Of a stretch of DNA of 64,000 bases, positions 44,957-56,486 are shown piece by piece. The notes beneath the pieces are model-generated. The model ran no database searches and was not told the origin of the DNA. It was given only the letters and a program-made list of their open reading frames with translations. The number at the start of each line of letters is the position of its first letter. Position 1 is the stretch's first letter. A program made the position numbers and the translations under genes. This DNA comes from Typhlomys cinereus (taxonomy: Eukaryota; Chordata; Mammalia; Rodentia; Platacanthomyidae), in contig JALPQD010000233.1 of NCBI GenBank assembly GCA_023101885.1, positions 124,001 through 188,000 of the forward strand, written 5' to 3'.

Positions 44957-46310
44957 GATTAGTGCTTGTTTTAGAAAAGAGAATTAGCAGTGGTCTAGCT
45001 TCTCTTTAAGAGCCAGGAAGCTCTTGGAAATTCTACATGGCTTCACCCCACCAGTGCACCCCCATTACACATGGCATGCGAGTTGGCCAGAAACTTGCTT
45101 TAGACTTCATCCTTTTGTTGTTGCTGTTTCTTTTTTAGCACTAACTAGCCCAGCTTTTCTCTTATTACATTTACGACAGTACTACCATTGAACAGCTGTG
45201 GCTTCTTGAGCAGCATTTCGCCTCCTTGAGCATCGATGGTTTCTTCTGTAAAATGGAGGAAACATTCTTCCAGATATTTCTGGGGATTAACTTGAAGTGC
45301 TTGAAAGCATCAGATGGAAGGCAGTAACTTCAGGAAGTCACACTCTGCATTTCTACATTTTCTACCATCTTCAAGTAAAGAATGACAAGTGTCACATGAC
45401 TTCCTGGCCAGACTATTTTTGAGTTAGGAGAGACAATATAAAAAAAAATTGCTAGTGAAGTTGTAAAGAAATGATGTAGAGTCCTTAAAGAACCTGGAGC
45501 ATTCAGAACATACCAGAAGGCTCTTAGAAAAGTAGCCAAAGAATCTCTCTTTTGAAGCTAGACAGGCTGCAATGGAATTCTGTGGGGCGGGGCGGGGGGG
45601 GGCAGAGACATATCTGCCTGGCTGAATTTCTGAGCTCTGTGTTGGGCAGTTCACCCCAACATTCTGGAACATTCTGCCTGCCAATGTCTTTTTTCAAGAC
45701 CACTGACAGTCAAGGATGAAGATGTCATTCCTATGACTTAGAAATCCATGAAGCCCCTGAAAAAAAATTTCAAATACAAAACTCCAGAAATTGTTCATCT
45801 TGAAGACTGTGAAAAGGAGCTGACCAAGAGACCAGGACTGGGGATGGAGTGTCTGTGCACTGACCACTTCACATACGAGCCTCTGGTATGTGTTAGGTCA
45901 TACTCAATTTCTGGAAACGCCAAGATGAATAAGGAACTTTTTGTGGCTATATTAGTGGAGGAGATTAAAGATGGTGGTATCACCACAGGGGATGTGACCT
46001 TCCCTCAGTGACTGAACACCTCTGAGCACAGGGACCAAGGATGTGTTCAGTCTGTGCAGCCCTTTCCCAATCACTGTGATAAAAGGGCAATCACAAGTGA
46101 TAAAAGGCCTGTTGTTTTTCTGCACTATAGAGGCTTGAAACTTTTAGGGCCTCCGAGGTAAAACCATTGATATGTTTGGGACTGACTTCATATGTCTGTG
46201 GCCCTATTTATTAATCAATGAAGGCCTCTTAATTAGAAATAAGAGACTGATATTTCCTTGACTATGAAATAATGATTAGTTGATTTGGGCGTTATATGGC
46301 TTCTACATGG
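44957..46310. other. Mostly unassigned; MIR remnant at 45200-45310
   Basis: MIR-like cagctgtggcttcttgagca and ggtttcttctgtaaaatgga lie at 45193-45265 (minus). An 87-codon frame at 45748-46011 is discussed separately. A G-rich run gggcggggcgggggggg lies at 45585. Confidence 0.45.
45748..46011 (+). other. Unrecognised 87-codon open frame
   Basis: Begins MKPLKKNFKYKTPEIVHLED and ends GGITTGDVTFPQ. Composition is protein-like, unlike most frames in the window: mixed charged residues and no simple-sequence bias. There is no Kozak or splice evidence, and I do not recognise a domain. It could be a scrap of a processed pseudogene or chance. Confidence 0.25.
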
Positions 46311-46312
46311 TA

Positions 46313-46352
46313 GGTAAGTGCTCTACCACTGAGTTACAGTCCCAGCTCATGA
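46313..46352 (-). mobile_element. ID-like SINE head
   Basis: aagtgctctaccactgagtt then acagtcccagctc is the reverse of the rodent ID/BC1 tRNA-Ala-derived head. Confidence 0.65.
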
Positions 46353-46429
46353 ATGATCATTTGAAATAGGAATATTAATTAATATCATTATTATTAACAC
46401 TTAGTGCCTACTGGCATCCGCAATGAGAG

Positions 46430-46615
46430 ACTAAAGCTTGAATAGTTTCCAGCTGCTTTATTTAATTTTTGAGGTAGATATTGCATTATTTCCATGTTAC
46501 TCCAGAAGAAATGGAGACACAGAGTCATTCAGGAGCTTAGCCCAAGCAGGTCACACCCTAGAAAGTGATGGAGACAAGACTTTAATCACTATGCTATTCT
46601 ATTAAGACCAGCACT
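46430..46615 (+). mobile_element. MIR
   Basis: cagaagaaatggagacacag, agcttagcccaagcaggtca and ttaatcactatgctattct follow the MIR 3' half in order. Confidence 0.72.
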
Positions 46616-46619
46616 GAGT

Positions 46620-46715
46620 CTGTTGTTTTGAAGACAGGATCTCATCAGATAGGTCAGACTGGTCTGCCTCCCTGGTGCTGGAATTACAGGTATACCACAT
46701 GATTATCCAAATTGG
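46620..46715 (-). mobile_element. B1 fragment
   Basis: aagacaggatctcatcagat then ggtgctggaattacaggtat is the reverse of B1. Confidence 0.7.
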
Positions 46716-46779
46716 CGTTAAGTACTCTGAGCAATTCTATAGTTCGTAAGACTGTAACTAGCAGTGTGTCGTAGTAGTG

Positions 46780-46958
46780 TGTAGGCTCTGCCTCAAATGA
46801 TTTTCTTTATCATTAACACAACCTATAGAATAGGTATCATTGTTATCATTTTACAAATGAGAATGAAAATTAAATATAATAAGAATTAACTCGAGATCAC
46901 ATGGAGCTAGAATGTCAAATCAAGCTTTATTTATTCTAAAACCCCTGTGTCCAGTAGC
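46780..46958 (+). mobile_element. MIR
   Basis: ataggtatcattgttatcat, tttacaaatgagaatgaaa, actcgagatcacatggagct and aaaacccctgtg follow the MIR order. Confidence 0.72.
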
Positions 46959-47094
46959 TACACTTGACAGCTGAGACCAGAGCCCGAAAGGCCAAGTTTT
47001 GCCAGGGAGAGCGCAGGTGCTATGAAGAAGGTCAGTTACAGGCCCTGGGGTGGTCCTGGGGAAGAGGTCTGATGAAGTGTGGAAGTCACGGTTT

Positions 47095-47640
47095 TTTAAA
47101 CTTTTTATTCTTTAAGTGTTTTGTACATGAATACAGTGAATTCATGATGTTTAAACATCTTAATCCCCAATCACACCCCCTCCCTTTTCCCAAAACAACC
47201 CTTCTTCCCTGTCAGTCTCCCTCCTAGTTGCACACCTTTTTGCACGTGTGACCCACTGAGTTTCATCTGGGTTGCCTTTGCTGGCATGTGCCTGAGTACT
47301 TGCTGGAGCATGAATTATGTATCAGCGGGTATACCACTGAAGAAGCACCTTCCCTCCCCCACAATCCAGTATTAATCCTCAACAGTCTCTCAGGGAGGTG
47401 TGAGGTTGCTTGAGATCTTTCCACTTCCACTGGTGAAAAGCTGAAAGGACACATCCAGCGCTAGCCTTGTGAAATATACATAACTGCAGGAAGCATGGAT
47501 GCGACAGCCCTGTCACATCCAGAAGGAAATGTCTGGTTGCACCCTTGCACCCCTTCAGGTTGTACTGCTCCCTCTTCTTCCATGTTCTCTGAGCTTTGGG
47601 GTGCTGAGTGGGAACCCAAGCTTTATATCCCTTAGTTGAC
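47095..47640 (-). mobile_element. Old L1 3' UTR
   Basis: Begins actttttattctttaagtgt then tgtacatgaatacagtgaa with a C-rich run at 47170-47225, the usual 3' end of older rodent L1s, and continues to tgttctctgagctttggggt near 47600. Confidence 0.72.
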
Positions 47641-48812
47641 TGAAGCTGACTCTGACTCTTGTCCAGCTCAAAATTCCTGGCAAATAGTTCTATTACTAGA
47701 ACTTTATTTAACAGGCTGACTATATTATCACTGAACTTTAAAATCAGAAACTAACCTAATGTCATCCATCAATTTCCTGACAGGTACCAATTATCTCTCA
47801 ACTTACATTCTCATTCATAGGAATCTGCTGCTTCCCATTCCTCTGTTAGCGCTTGCAATCCTGGGTGAACCCCTCGGTTGAAATACCTCCCTGTAACTTC
47901 TTTTGGTGGCCCCTGTCGCTTGAGAAATTGGTCCTGTCTGTCCTTGAGCCCATTTTGTGCCTCACAACACTCATTATTCTGTAGGCTCATCACACACCAA
48001 CTTTTTCAAGCCATTCACAAAGCCATACAGCCTCCTGATGCGTGGTAGGATCCTGGTATTTTCTCTGTCAGGAAAGCCATCTCCTCCTCTTCCCAACCAT
48101 TTTGTTGTTTCCCCTTCAACTCAATCATTTTCTTAGAAAAAACCTTCCATATCTCCTCCTCCTACTCTCTCAGACAAATTTTCCAATAAGATGCATTCAG
48201 AATCTCATTTCATTAAATTACATTCTCTCCAAACAGAGCCTGAGATTGCTCATGATTTACTGAGAGAGGTCCCTCAGGAAAATGATGGGGAAGGAGAGAG
48301 AGTCATCCAAGAGTGTATTTCAGATGAGGCTTCTGCTTCATTTGGACCAGAATGCAGAGGGCAAACTGCAGCGCCTCCTGCCTAGATGCAAATGCTGGGG
48401 CACAGAAGCACTTACACTCCACCCTAGTTGGGTATTGGCTATGGGCTGCCAGGGTCTGTTAAATCCAAATACTTCCCGGAGCAGAGATTAACTGGCAATC
48501 TACTGGAAAAGTGACAGGTCTCACTAACACAGAGCATGACTGCGGCTGGTGGTAGGAAGGTAGGGCAGGGAAAGGAAGCCATTAAGATTAACAGATGAAA
48601 GACGCTACTTGTAAAAAGACTGGAAAATATTTTCCCACCTTAGCCACACGTTGTCACGTAAATGCAAAATGTGGAGAAAGCAGATGTTATGTAAATGACC
48701 TATAAAGGATTATGATACTCAGTCCCTGTGTGTTGGTAACTCAAGATCTGTCTAGTCTACTATAACTTCTCAGGAGAGAAGTTGTATGTGTGTGTTGGGG
48801 GTATGGAGACTA
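47641..48812. other. Unassigned sequence
   Basis: No repeat family or coding signal recognised over about 1.2 kb. Confidence 0.4.
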
Positions 48813-49020
48813 GGTGGATGGAGATGTGTATGCACGTATGTATTTATGCCCACATGTGCGTAGGTGCACATGTGTGAGTGAGGGTGTATGTGCACAAAAG
48901 GATGTGCATATGTGTGGATGCCTGAGGTTGACATCAGGAATCATCATTAATTGCTTTTCCACCTTCTTTCCAGGCAGGGTATCGGATCAAATCCATTGCT
49001 CCCTATAAGGCTTTGTGTGA
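48813..49020 (-). mobile_element. Diverged tRNA-derived SINE
   Basis: GT-rich degenerate tail (48815-48915) then gaggttgacatcaggaatca and a partial body; the head is degraded. Confidence 0.6.
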
Positions 49021-49326
49021 CTGGGGATGAGGGGGGACTTGCTCTGTTGCCTAGGGGAGGGAGAAGGGAGCTTCTACCCACCCCAGCTTTCCATTTTCAT
49101 GAAGGTTAACAATGTGTCATGTGGAGGTCCAAGATAAAGAGAAGGTAATGTAAGGGAGAGACATAAGAAACACGAATTTACTAGAGCAAGGTGGTCAAGG
49201 GAACCATAGTTTAGCTTTAAGATGGGAGAGCATTAGAACAGAAAAGATAGCTTAAAATCAGAGATGATAGGGAGAGAGGAGAGAGCTGTCATGAACAGCA
49301 TGGTGAAGGAAGTCTGAGGAGCACCC

Positions 49327-49328
<2 letters not shown>

Positions 49329-49420
<92 letters not shown>
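49329..49420. repeat. Compound (GT)n(GA)n microsatellite
   Basis: About 21 GT units (49329-49370) run directly into about 25 GA units (49371-49420). Confidence 0.97.
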
Positions 49421-49423
<3 letters not shown>

Positions 49424-50625
49424 GCTAAGGAAGAAGGGCAGTGAGGGCTGGGGAGTTAGAAACTATTAGGGATTTAGGAGGTGTGGTCTGTTTAGGGAAT
49501 CCACATTCCATGTGAAAGGAGGCTTTACAAAATGATGAGGTTGTGGTTATCATCATTCTTTCTTAACAAACTGTTCCTGTTTCTGTCACTATCCATGTGT
49601 TCTTGGTCCAAGTCTTTGTTTCCAGATACAAGAACCTTCGAGCCTGGTGCCCTGCAGACTCTGATCCATGCCTGTCAGGGGTGTTCACTCACCAAACAGG
49701 TATCTCAGAGGGTGGGCTCAACTATAACCATGGTCTGAGTACACCCAGTAACATTATGTGTCTCAATCACAGTGTCTCCTTTTGAGGAACTTGCTCAAGT
49801 GAGGCACTCTATCAACACATATGATTGTTGATTGAAATCTGTCTCTCCCATTGGAGTGTAATCTCTTTGCAGGCAGGATCTGCAGATTTGTGAGTTGCAT
49901 TTGGCTCACAGGGTACCAAACATGGGGCTCATAACTGTTCAGTATTCAGTTAACTATTGAGTAAGTGGATAAATGATTATGTGGAGCCCACTTCCTGTTC
50001 AGAAGAGCACAGTCTCCTCTGACCCCCCCTAAATCTCCTTTCCCACTTTTCAGCTTTTAAAAACTTAATTTCTTTCTGTCTTGTGTATCTCTTCTTTTCT
50101 GGCTTCTTAAAATTGGATTCGCCTCCACTCTAAGAATTCTACATCTGGTTGCTAACAAACCAGGGTGCTAAAGAAAAGTCCTTAAATGCTTGTTCTCGAA
50201 TAGGGATCAACTCCCCTTCATGGCAAACCACAACTGCTGAGAGTTTCAAGGGAAAGACCCACAACACCCGTCTTTAGATCTGGAATGTCTCACGGTCCCT
50301 CAGAACTGAGAAAAAAGCTCCGTGGTTCTGTTGCTTGGTGAAGCCAAAGAATGGAGAAGTAGGAAACTAGCTCTGCTCACAACTCTGCCTCCCTATTTCG
50401 GTGTGCAGAGAATTACAGTTACAGAAAAGGACTAGTAAAAGGAAGAGGTAGGCTAATAAAGGAGAGAAATATTCAGATAATTTCTGAGAATATGCAGAAA
50501 TCTTCAGGAACTGTGCTTTTTTCCTCCTCCTCTCTTCTTTTATGGTCTGGTTTTCCAGTCATGATATATGTCTCAAGCCCAAAGTGATATAGAGTTTTGA
50601 TCTCCTAGCTGTACTCACCAAAATG
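49421..50625. other. Mostly unassigned; L2 3' end at 49825-49985
   Basis: At 49845-49975, ctctcccattggagtgtaat ... gggtaccaaacatgggg ... gtaagtggataaatga follows the L2 3' terminal order. The rest is unrecognised. Confidence 0.5.
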
Positions 50626-50639
50626 TGCTCTGGGTTCTT

Positions 50640-50987
50640 TACCTTCTTTTCAAAAAATTTAATTTAATTCTATTATTTGTATGTATGTGTTGTGTGTTTG
50701 TGTGTGTGTGTATGTGTTTGTGTGTGTATGTGTGTGTCAGAGGGCACTGTGTGTCCCTGTGAAGGGCCAAAAGTGACTTTGGGAATCATCCTGGATTGTT
50801 TCTGTCTTCTTGCTTTGCTCTGGGATTTCCCAGGCTCTGTCCATCAGGGCCTAAAGTTCAGGCCGCCGCCTTTTTCCACTTTCCCTTCTGCCATTTCTGC
50901 CAGGCATTTTTACCGGGGACCTAGGGATCCAAACTCACATCATTTGCTTATGAGGCAGAGTCTTTAAAATTTTTTATTTTATTTATT

Positions 50988-51043
<56 letters not shown>

Positions 51044-51253
51044 ATGACCAAGGGTGACTTTGGGAATCATCCTGGATTGCTTCTACTTCCTTTTTGCTTC
51101 ACTCTGGGATTATCCCAGGTTCTGCCCACCAGGGCCAGAAGTGCAGGTCCCTGTTTTTTTCTGCCTGACAGTTTTGCGTGGGACCTGGAACCAAACTCAG
51201 GACCTTCTGCTTCTGAGACAAGAGTCTTACCCCTGAGTTATCTCTCCAGCCCA
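50640..51253 (-). mobile_element. Composite of two type-A SINEs within one target duplication
   Basis: Two same-orientation SINEs, 50640-50964 (lacking its last 30-odd head bases) and 50965-51253 (complete, with (GT)n at 50990-51041), sit between a single exact 14-bp duplication tgctctgggttctt at 50626-50639 and 51254-51267. There is only one terminal head and no duplication at the inner junction. Confidence 0.9.
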
Positions 51254-51319
51254 TGCTCTGGGTTCTTGTGTCTAGGTACTTGCGTTCAGGAGTCTAAGAT
51301 TGAAACCAGAACACATGTG

Positions 51320-51850
51320 GAGGATTAAGGCAGAGTTTATTAGAGGAGAGAAAGAACAGAACTCATGAACATGAATTTGCAAGGGACAAGGAAATCAAGA
51401 ACTCATGGACTCTAGACATGGAATCCATGAGGGGTGAGGGAAATGAAAGGAACTCACAGATTCCAGACATGGAGTCCCCTGAGGGCTAAGGAAGCTGGAA
51501 AGGAACTCACAGAAATGCAGTCTGTGAAGGGCAAGGGAGCCAAAGATGGCTGCCAGAGTCAGGATTATTTATAGTTTTAGACAGACCCAGCAAAACAGCT
51601 TTTCCTCATTGGTTATTTCTAGGTTCTGCAAACCTAACAGGAATTTTTGGTTCTCTGCATCGCATTGATCTGTTCATATTGGGGCCCAACCCAGTTGTTC
51701 TTGTAGTTGATCTAAAGGTAGGGCTTATGTACAATGGAGAACTAATCTTTATATCCTTTCCTGAACGGAGGATTGGGGGAAGGTGGCAACTCTATCTCTG
51801 TGAAGGATTAGAGTCAGTTCCCCCAGAATAATAGGGTGTGGTCTTGCTTT
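51320..51850 (-). mobile_element. LTR-like element, minus strand
   Basis: Read on the minus strand it has a CCAAT box (complement at 51608-51612), a TATA-like TATAAATA (complement at 51566-51574) about 40 bases further on, a repetitive stretch, and AATAAA (complement at 51336-51341) shortly before the end near 51320. This order fits a retroviral-type LTR U3-R. No internal coding region is attached, so a solo LTR is likely. A second copy starts at 63941. The class is not assigned. Confidence 0.6.
51353..51545. repeat. Degenerate tandem repeat of about 50 bp, four units
   Basis: Successive units start gaactcatgaacatgaa, gaactcatggactctagaca, gaactcacagattccagaca and gaactcacagaaatgcag, each ending in a purine-rich stretch. 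Lies inside the LTR-like element just after its TATA box. Confidence 0.8.
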
Positions 51851-51854
51851 TTCT

Positions 51855-52170
51855 AAATATGTGTGTGTGTGCACATGTGTATCAAAGGTCACTATGTGTC
51901 CCTGTGGAGGACAAAGGGTAACTTCAGGAATTGCTTCTTGGATTGCTTCTACCTCCTTTTTGTTTCACTCTGGGGTTTCCCATGAATTTGCAAGGGGCAA
52001 GGAAATCAAGAACTCATGGACTCTAGACATGGAATCCATGAGGGGTGAGGGAAATGAAAGGAACTCACAGACTCCAGACATGGAGTCCCCTGAGGGCTAA
52101 GGAAGCTGGAAAGGATGGAATGTTCTGTCCACCAGGTTCAGAAGTACAGGCCACTGTCGTTTCTGCCTGG
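51855..52170 (-). mobile_element. Type-A SINE interrupted by a copied LTR segment
   Basis: SINE tail and body at 51855-51980 (gtgtatcaaaggtcactatg ... tggggtttccc), then 135 bp of foreign sequence, then SINE body again at 52116 (gttctgtccaccaggttcag). The head is missing. Confidence 0.85.
51981..52115. repeat. 135-bp copy of 51370-51504
   Basis: Identical in length to 51370-51504, with two mismatches that I can count. It sits inside the SINE without a target duplication or poly(A) tail. Confidence 0.93.
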
Positions 52171-52424
52171 CATCTTTCCTACTCTCTTATTCTTTTCTCT
52201 CCTTCCTAACACCCTTCCCTGCCTATTTCTGCTTTTATTTAACCTGGCCTTTTCTTTCTATTCTCATCTTTCATTTAATTCAGTTACTATTTATACTGTT
52301 TCCATAATTAATATGTAATTACATAGCTTACTGTGACATTACTTTTTTCCAATTATTTATGATAATTTGTGATAGAGTTGGTTGGCAATAATTGATTTAA
52401 AGTTTTTTTTTTCTAAAATTGTTT

Positions 52425-52590
52425 ATTTATTTGCAAGGGGTTGAGAGTGGTCAGGCACACATGGTGGAGGTCAGAGGACAACTTTTGGAGGTTCCTCCCC
52501 TTCTACCATATAGCCTTTTGGGGTTGAAGTCGTTGTGGGGTTTGTGCTCAGGCACCACTATCCACTGAATCATCCTGCCAGTTCCTAAAG
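52425..52590 (-). mobile_element. B3-like SINE, diverged
   Basis: catggtggaggtcagaggac, gttcctccccttctaccata and ccactgaatcatcctgcc give the reverse B3 order. Confidence 0.65.
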
Positions 52591-52739
52591 TATATTTTTA
52601 CATAGGGTTTGGCTTGGTGTTATTGATGTCTAGCATTTCATTTTCTGCTCTTTGCATGGCAATGGGGATTGGGCCCTTAAGTGAAGGCTGCTAACCAGGA
52701 AGACTCTTAAAGCCAGAAGACAGGTTCATTACAGTATAC

Positions 52740-53335
52740 TGCAAATTATAATGCAGAAGCACAGACCGTGAGAAACAGGGGAAAGTGACTACACCACGGG
52801 AGCATAATTCCTTAGTCCCTGAATCCCAAAATGCTATAATGGATAAATTCTGCACAAAGAGTACAAAAGTTACTTGTAGTGATTGTTGATGACTTCAAAG
52901 AGGGTACAAACAAGGTTAAAAATGAACTCAGGACATCACTTCAAGATCAGAAGAAGAAAGCAACACGGATGAGAAATTCAGCAAGGAAATTGAGATTCTG
53001 AGAGAAGAAAAAAAGGAAAAGATATGAAGAACTCAATGAATCAAATAAGAAAAAAGAAAAGCAGTGGAAAATGTTGGAGATAGGCAAGAGCAAGCAGAAG
53101 AAAGGATGTCAGCCATGGAAGAGGAGGTGAAGGACATTCTACCCCTGAACATCACTGAAGAAAAACAAAAACTAAAGGCATAGAAAATCTACTCAATGAA
53201 ATTATACCAGAAAAGTCTCCAAATCTAGGGAAAGGAATCCAAGTACAAGAGATATTAAAAACCTAAATACATATGACCAGAGAAGAACCTTACATGAAAC
53301 ACCTTAGTCAAGATGACAAAGCTGTGAAATGAATA
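52740..53335 (+). pseudogene. Ancient L1 ORF1 remnant
   Basis: Broken frames preserve L1 ORF1 words: KFSKEIEILREE, QAEERMSAMEEEVKDI (coiled coil) and NEIIPEKSPNLGKGIQVQE (RRM start region). Many frameshifts. An L1 or the ORF1-only HAL1 type is possible. Confidence 0.6.
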
Positions 53336-54335
53336 AATAACCTATTTTAAGTGGATATCTCTGTTCACAAAATACTTTTGACACCCTGATTTAAAAGATT
53401 TAATTGCACAACACGTAATAAAACTGAGTGTTTGAACAATTTTTTTACAGAAGCTGAATACGTTATTTATCCCCTGCTTTGCTTTATAGAATAAAAATAG
53501 CACCAGTCAATGAAATATACTGTAAAATTAAGAGTACCTTCTTCACTGAACACTGAATGGCAATTACTTTCCTTTCTTGGGATGGATATAGGCAAATTAC
53601 AGTATTATCTAAGGCTTAAGATAACATTGTTAGCTTGAAATATAGGATTCTTATAACCAGTCTTTGCCATAGATAATCCCATGAATCTGAACATCAGAAC
53701 TTAGTGCCTGGTCTATATACCTAGTCTAAGGAATTATGAAAGAGATGTACATTGTGTTTATTTGAAAATTTAAGTGTCTCTACCACTGAGACAATTACGC
53801 TAGACCAGTTACTTTACTTCACACTGTTTACTTACAGTTATGCTACGCTTGCTGGATTTGATGTATTTCCTTATACTTCTTCACTTATGAGTTCATCCAG
53901 GGTTACCTGGTATCATCTTGACTAGCCAAGCCTACTCATGAGGAGATTAGCTGACAAGCCCTGGAGTTTCTACAAGTGCTTCATTAACTTCGATGACCTC
54001 TCCTGTCATGGAGACAGAGCTCTCTGGATGCTTTCCCACTTTCCAAAGCACCAAACTCACCTTCCTTTTTATCCCAGCTTCAGGTTGGCTTCAGTAGACA
54101 GCTTCCAAAGCTTCCTGTGCAAAATTGCTGATCCCTTCTGTTCCAATACCATTCATTCATGTTTCTCTGTGAACAGCCTCCCATCACCCTCCAGCTCAGG
54201 GCCTTGGCCCTTGTCCAGAAGGGTGCAATAGAGGTCAGGGTGATGAGCAGGCTCTAGGCAGCAGCCTCCAGCTATTCATGGGAGGCAGCACTTTAACTGC
54301 AGGGGTACAAAGGTCTGTAGAGAGCTGTCCTGTTT
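53336..54335. other. Unassigned sequence
   Basis: No repeat family or coding signal recognised; a 97-codon frame at 53938-54231 has no known domain. Confidence 0.4.
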
Positions 54336-54745
54336 TAACAATTTTTTAGAACGTATAATTAATTGCATTAAGCAGTCCCGTTACTGTGTAGCCATCACTA
54401 TTACACATTTACAAAACTTGCCTCGCATCCCAAAACTCACCTCTGGATCTACCAATGACTCTCTACCCCACCTTTAGCAAACTCCATGCTACTTTCTGCT
54501 CCTATAAATTTTCCAGCTTTAGGTACCCCATGAAGAGGTACTTCTTTAATACTTGCCCTTCTGTATGTGACTTATTTTGTTTAGCATCATGTCTTCGAGG
54601 TTTATCCAGGTTGGAGCACCTGTCAAATTTTCATTTCTTTTTAATAATTTCCACCCATGACAGGCACTTGGGTGCTTTCATTTTCTGACTATTTTGAATG
54701 ACGACACTGCTACGAACATGGGGTACAGGTTCCTGACTTGTTGTC
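54336..54745 (-). mobile_element. Ancient L1 (L1M-type) fragment
   Basis: ttagcatcatgtcttcgagg then tttatccaggttggagcacc is the reverse of a conserved ancient-L1 3' region; the next parts of the same element appear at 56730 and 59410. Confidence 0.65.
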
Positions 54746-55805
54746 AAGCCGTCATTTGCCCTCCCGTCTGGAGCCAGCACCTGTCAGCACACTGGGACCA
54801 GCCCGCAGTGTTTCTGTTGGAGCCATGCTTGGAATTTTGGACACCTCCCGGGTACCTAGACACAACAGCTGGTCCTTGGCACAGCTGTGAGAATGTGCAC
54901 AGGGTGCTGTCATGTCCTCTCTGTGCTAGGAGGGACAGAGAGAACATGAACAGGGTGACATTGGAGCATGAGAGCGGCGTGAGTGTGTAGGAATGCATAT
55001 CTTTCCTGCTGGACACAAGACCCTGTTGTATTCCAGGTTCCGATGGAGGGGCGCCTCTCTGCTGAGCCGAGAGCCAGAAGTGGAAGACTGGGAGTTGGCG
55101 GTCATGACCTTCCCCGCCCCAGCGCTGTAAGGGCTTTTGTTTGGTTGATAATCCTGTCTCTAGTTGGCTTCCTGAGGCAGGAGCAGGAGCCGATGACTTT
55201 GAGGCTGCGGAACAGCAGGAGAATGAATGTCCCAAGAGTACAGCCATTACTCCAACTGGCAAGTGATGCAGTCATGAAGATTCGTGCTTAGGTCATCTAG
55301 TTTCAGCCCTGGTTCCTTATGCCTGCATTTTTAACCCCACTGCAAATGAATTTTAGAACCAGTGTCAACACACTGCTGTCAAACCGCTGCATAGCCTTGG
55401 AGTCTCCTACATTGAGGCTGCAGCCTGAGAGATCAGATTCCAGGATGATGTGATTTTGACTGTCTCTAGATTTTAGACAAAGTCAGATGAGGACAGCTTG
55501 GGCAGATGCTCTCTTGTGTCTCTAATTTGGGGTTCTGCTCCTTTGCTTGTCAATCATTAAGAATTCAGGTTCTTTTGTGACTTATGGATTAATCTTTCTG
55601 CTTTTACCTTTAGACTCACATAAGACCTTAATTAGACTCACTAAGAAAACTAAAGATGTTGAGTTCTCAGCAGGAAAACAAGGACTTATATTTAAAATTT
55701 CAGTTAAATAAATACAAGTTTATTTTTAATACGACAGCTCCAGGTCCACTGACTTGGATCCAATGTACTCTCCTTTTTCTTCTGTTCATTGGGCTTCTAA
55801 ACATT
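54746..55805. other. Unassigned sequence with overlapping antisense frames
   Basis: A 172-codon antisense frame (54744-55262) and a 102-codon sense frame overlap. Neither shows a domain or homologue that I recognise. Probably non-coding. Confidence 0.35.
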
Positions 55806-55836
55806 GAAAAAAAAATATATATATATATATATATAT
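55806..55836. repeat. (A)n(TA)n simple repeat
   Basis: Nine A then about 11 AT units. Confidence 0.9.
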
Positions 55837-56365
55837 GTTGCCTTAACATAGGAAGCAGGGCCAGCAGAAGAACTTAAACATCATTGTGTCATTGAAAGAT
55901 TCAATGTCAAGCAGCCAGAGGCAGAGACAGAAAACGGAGGTATGGAAGGGTGGGATGCAAACACAGGGAGGTGGTACTTCACTTATGCAGATAAGCTGGC
56001 TGTTGCTCTACCAATGGATCTGGCCAGTCAGTGGTCTAGCTCTAGATAAGATCTCCGGCTCCTTGCAGCAGTGCAAAATGGGGAAGGATGAATGGAAAAG
56101 AAGTTTTCTTGTTTCTTCCCACCTCCTCTTCTCTCACTGTTGAAGTTCGTCCCAACCCATGGAATGCGTTACAGCCTCTATACACCCTGATCAACTCATT
56201 TGACTCCTTAGATGTTGCTGGCCAAGTTAGATCTTTCAGAGTGAGTTCTTTGCGTGTGGAAGGAGCCAGTGTTTCTGACCATTCACCTTACCTTGTAGGT
56301 ACAGTTGGTCACAATGGCAGGTGGGCAGAGCATGTAGTTGAAGCCTGAAAGATAGCTGAATTTGG

Positions 56366-56368
<3 letters not shown>
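55837..56368. other. Unassigned sequence
   Basis: No repeat family or coding signal recognised. Confidence 0.4.

Positions 56369-56403
<35 letters not shown>
56369..56403. repeat. (CT)n microsatellite
   Basis: CT units with one TTT interruption. Confidence 0.9.
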
Positions 56404-56486
56404 GTGTAATAATATTTGTGGAATGGAAATTTATTAGCGAGAAAGAAGAGAGAAACACACACAGAGTGAGAGAGAGCAAGAGTATG

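Noticed and set aside
51353..51545. CRISPR-like array of regular repeats
   Set aside because: Units are diverged, contiguous without unique spacers, and lie within a mammalian LTR-like repeat.
54744..55262. 172-codon antisense frame as a gene
   Set aside because: Overlaps an open sense frame, no domain recognised, and GC-richer local composition lengthens chance frames.
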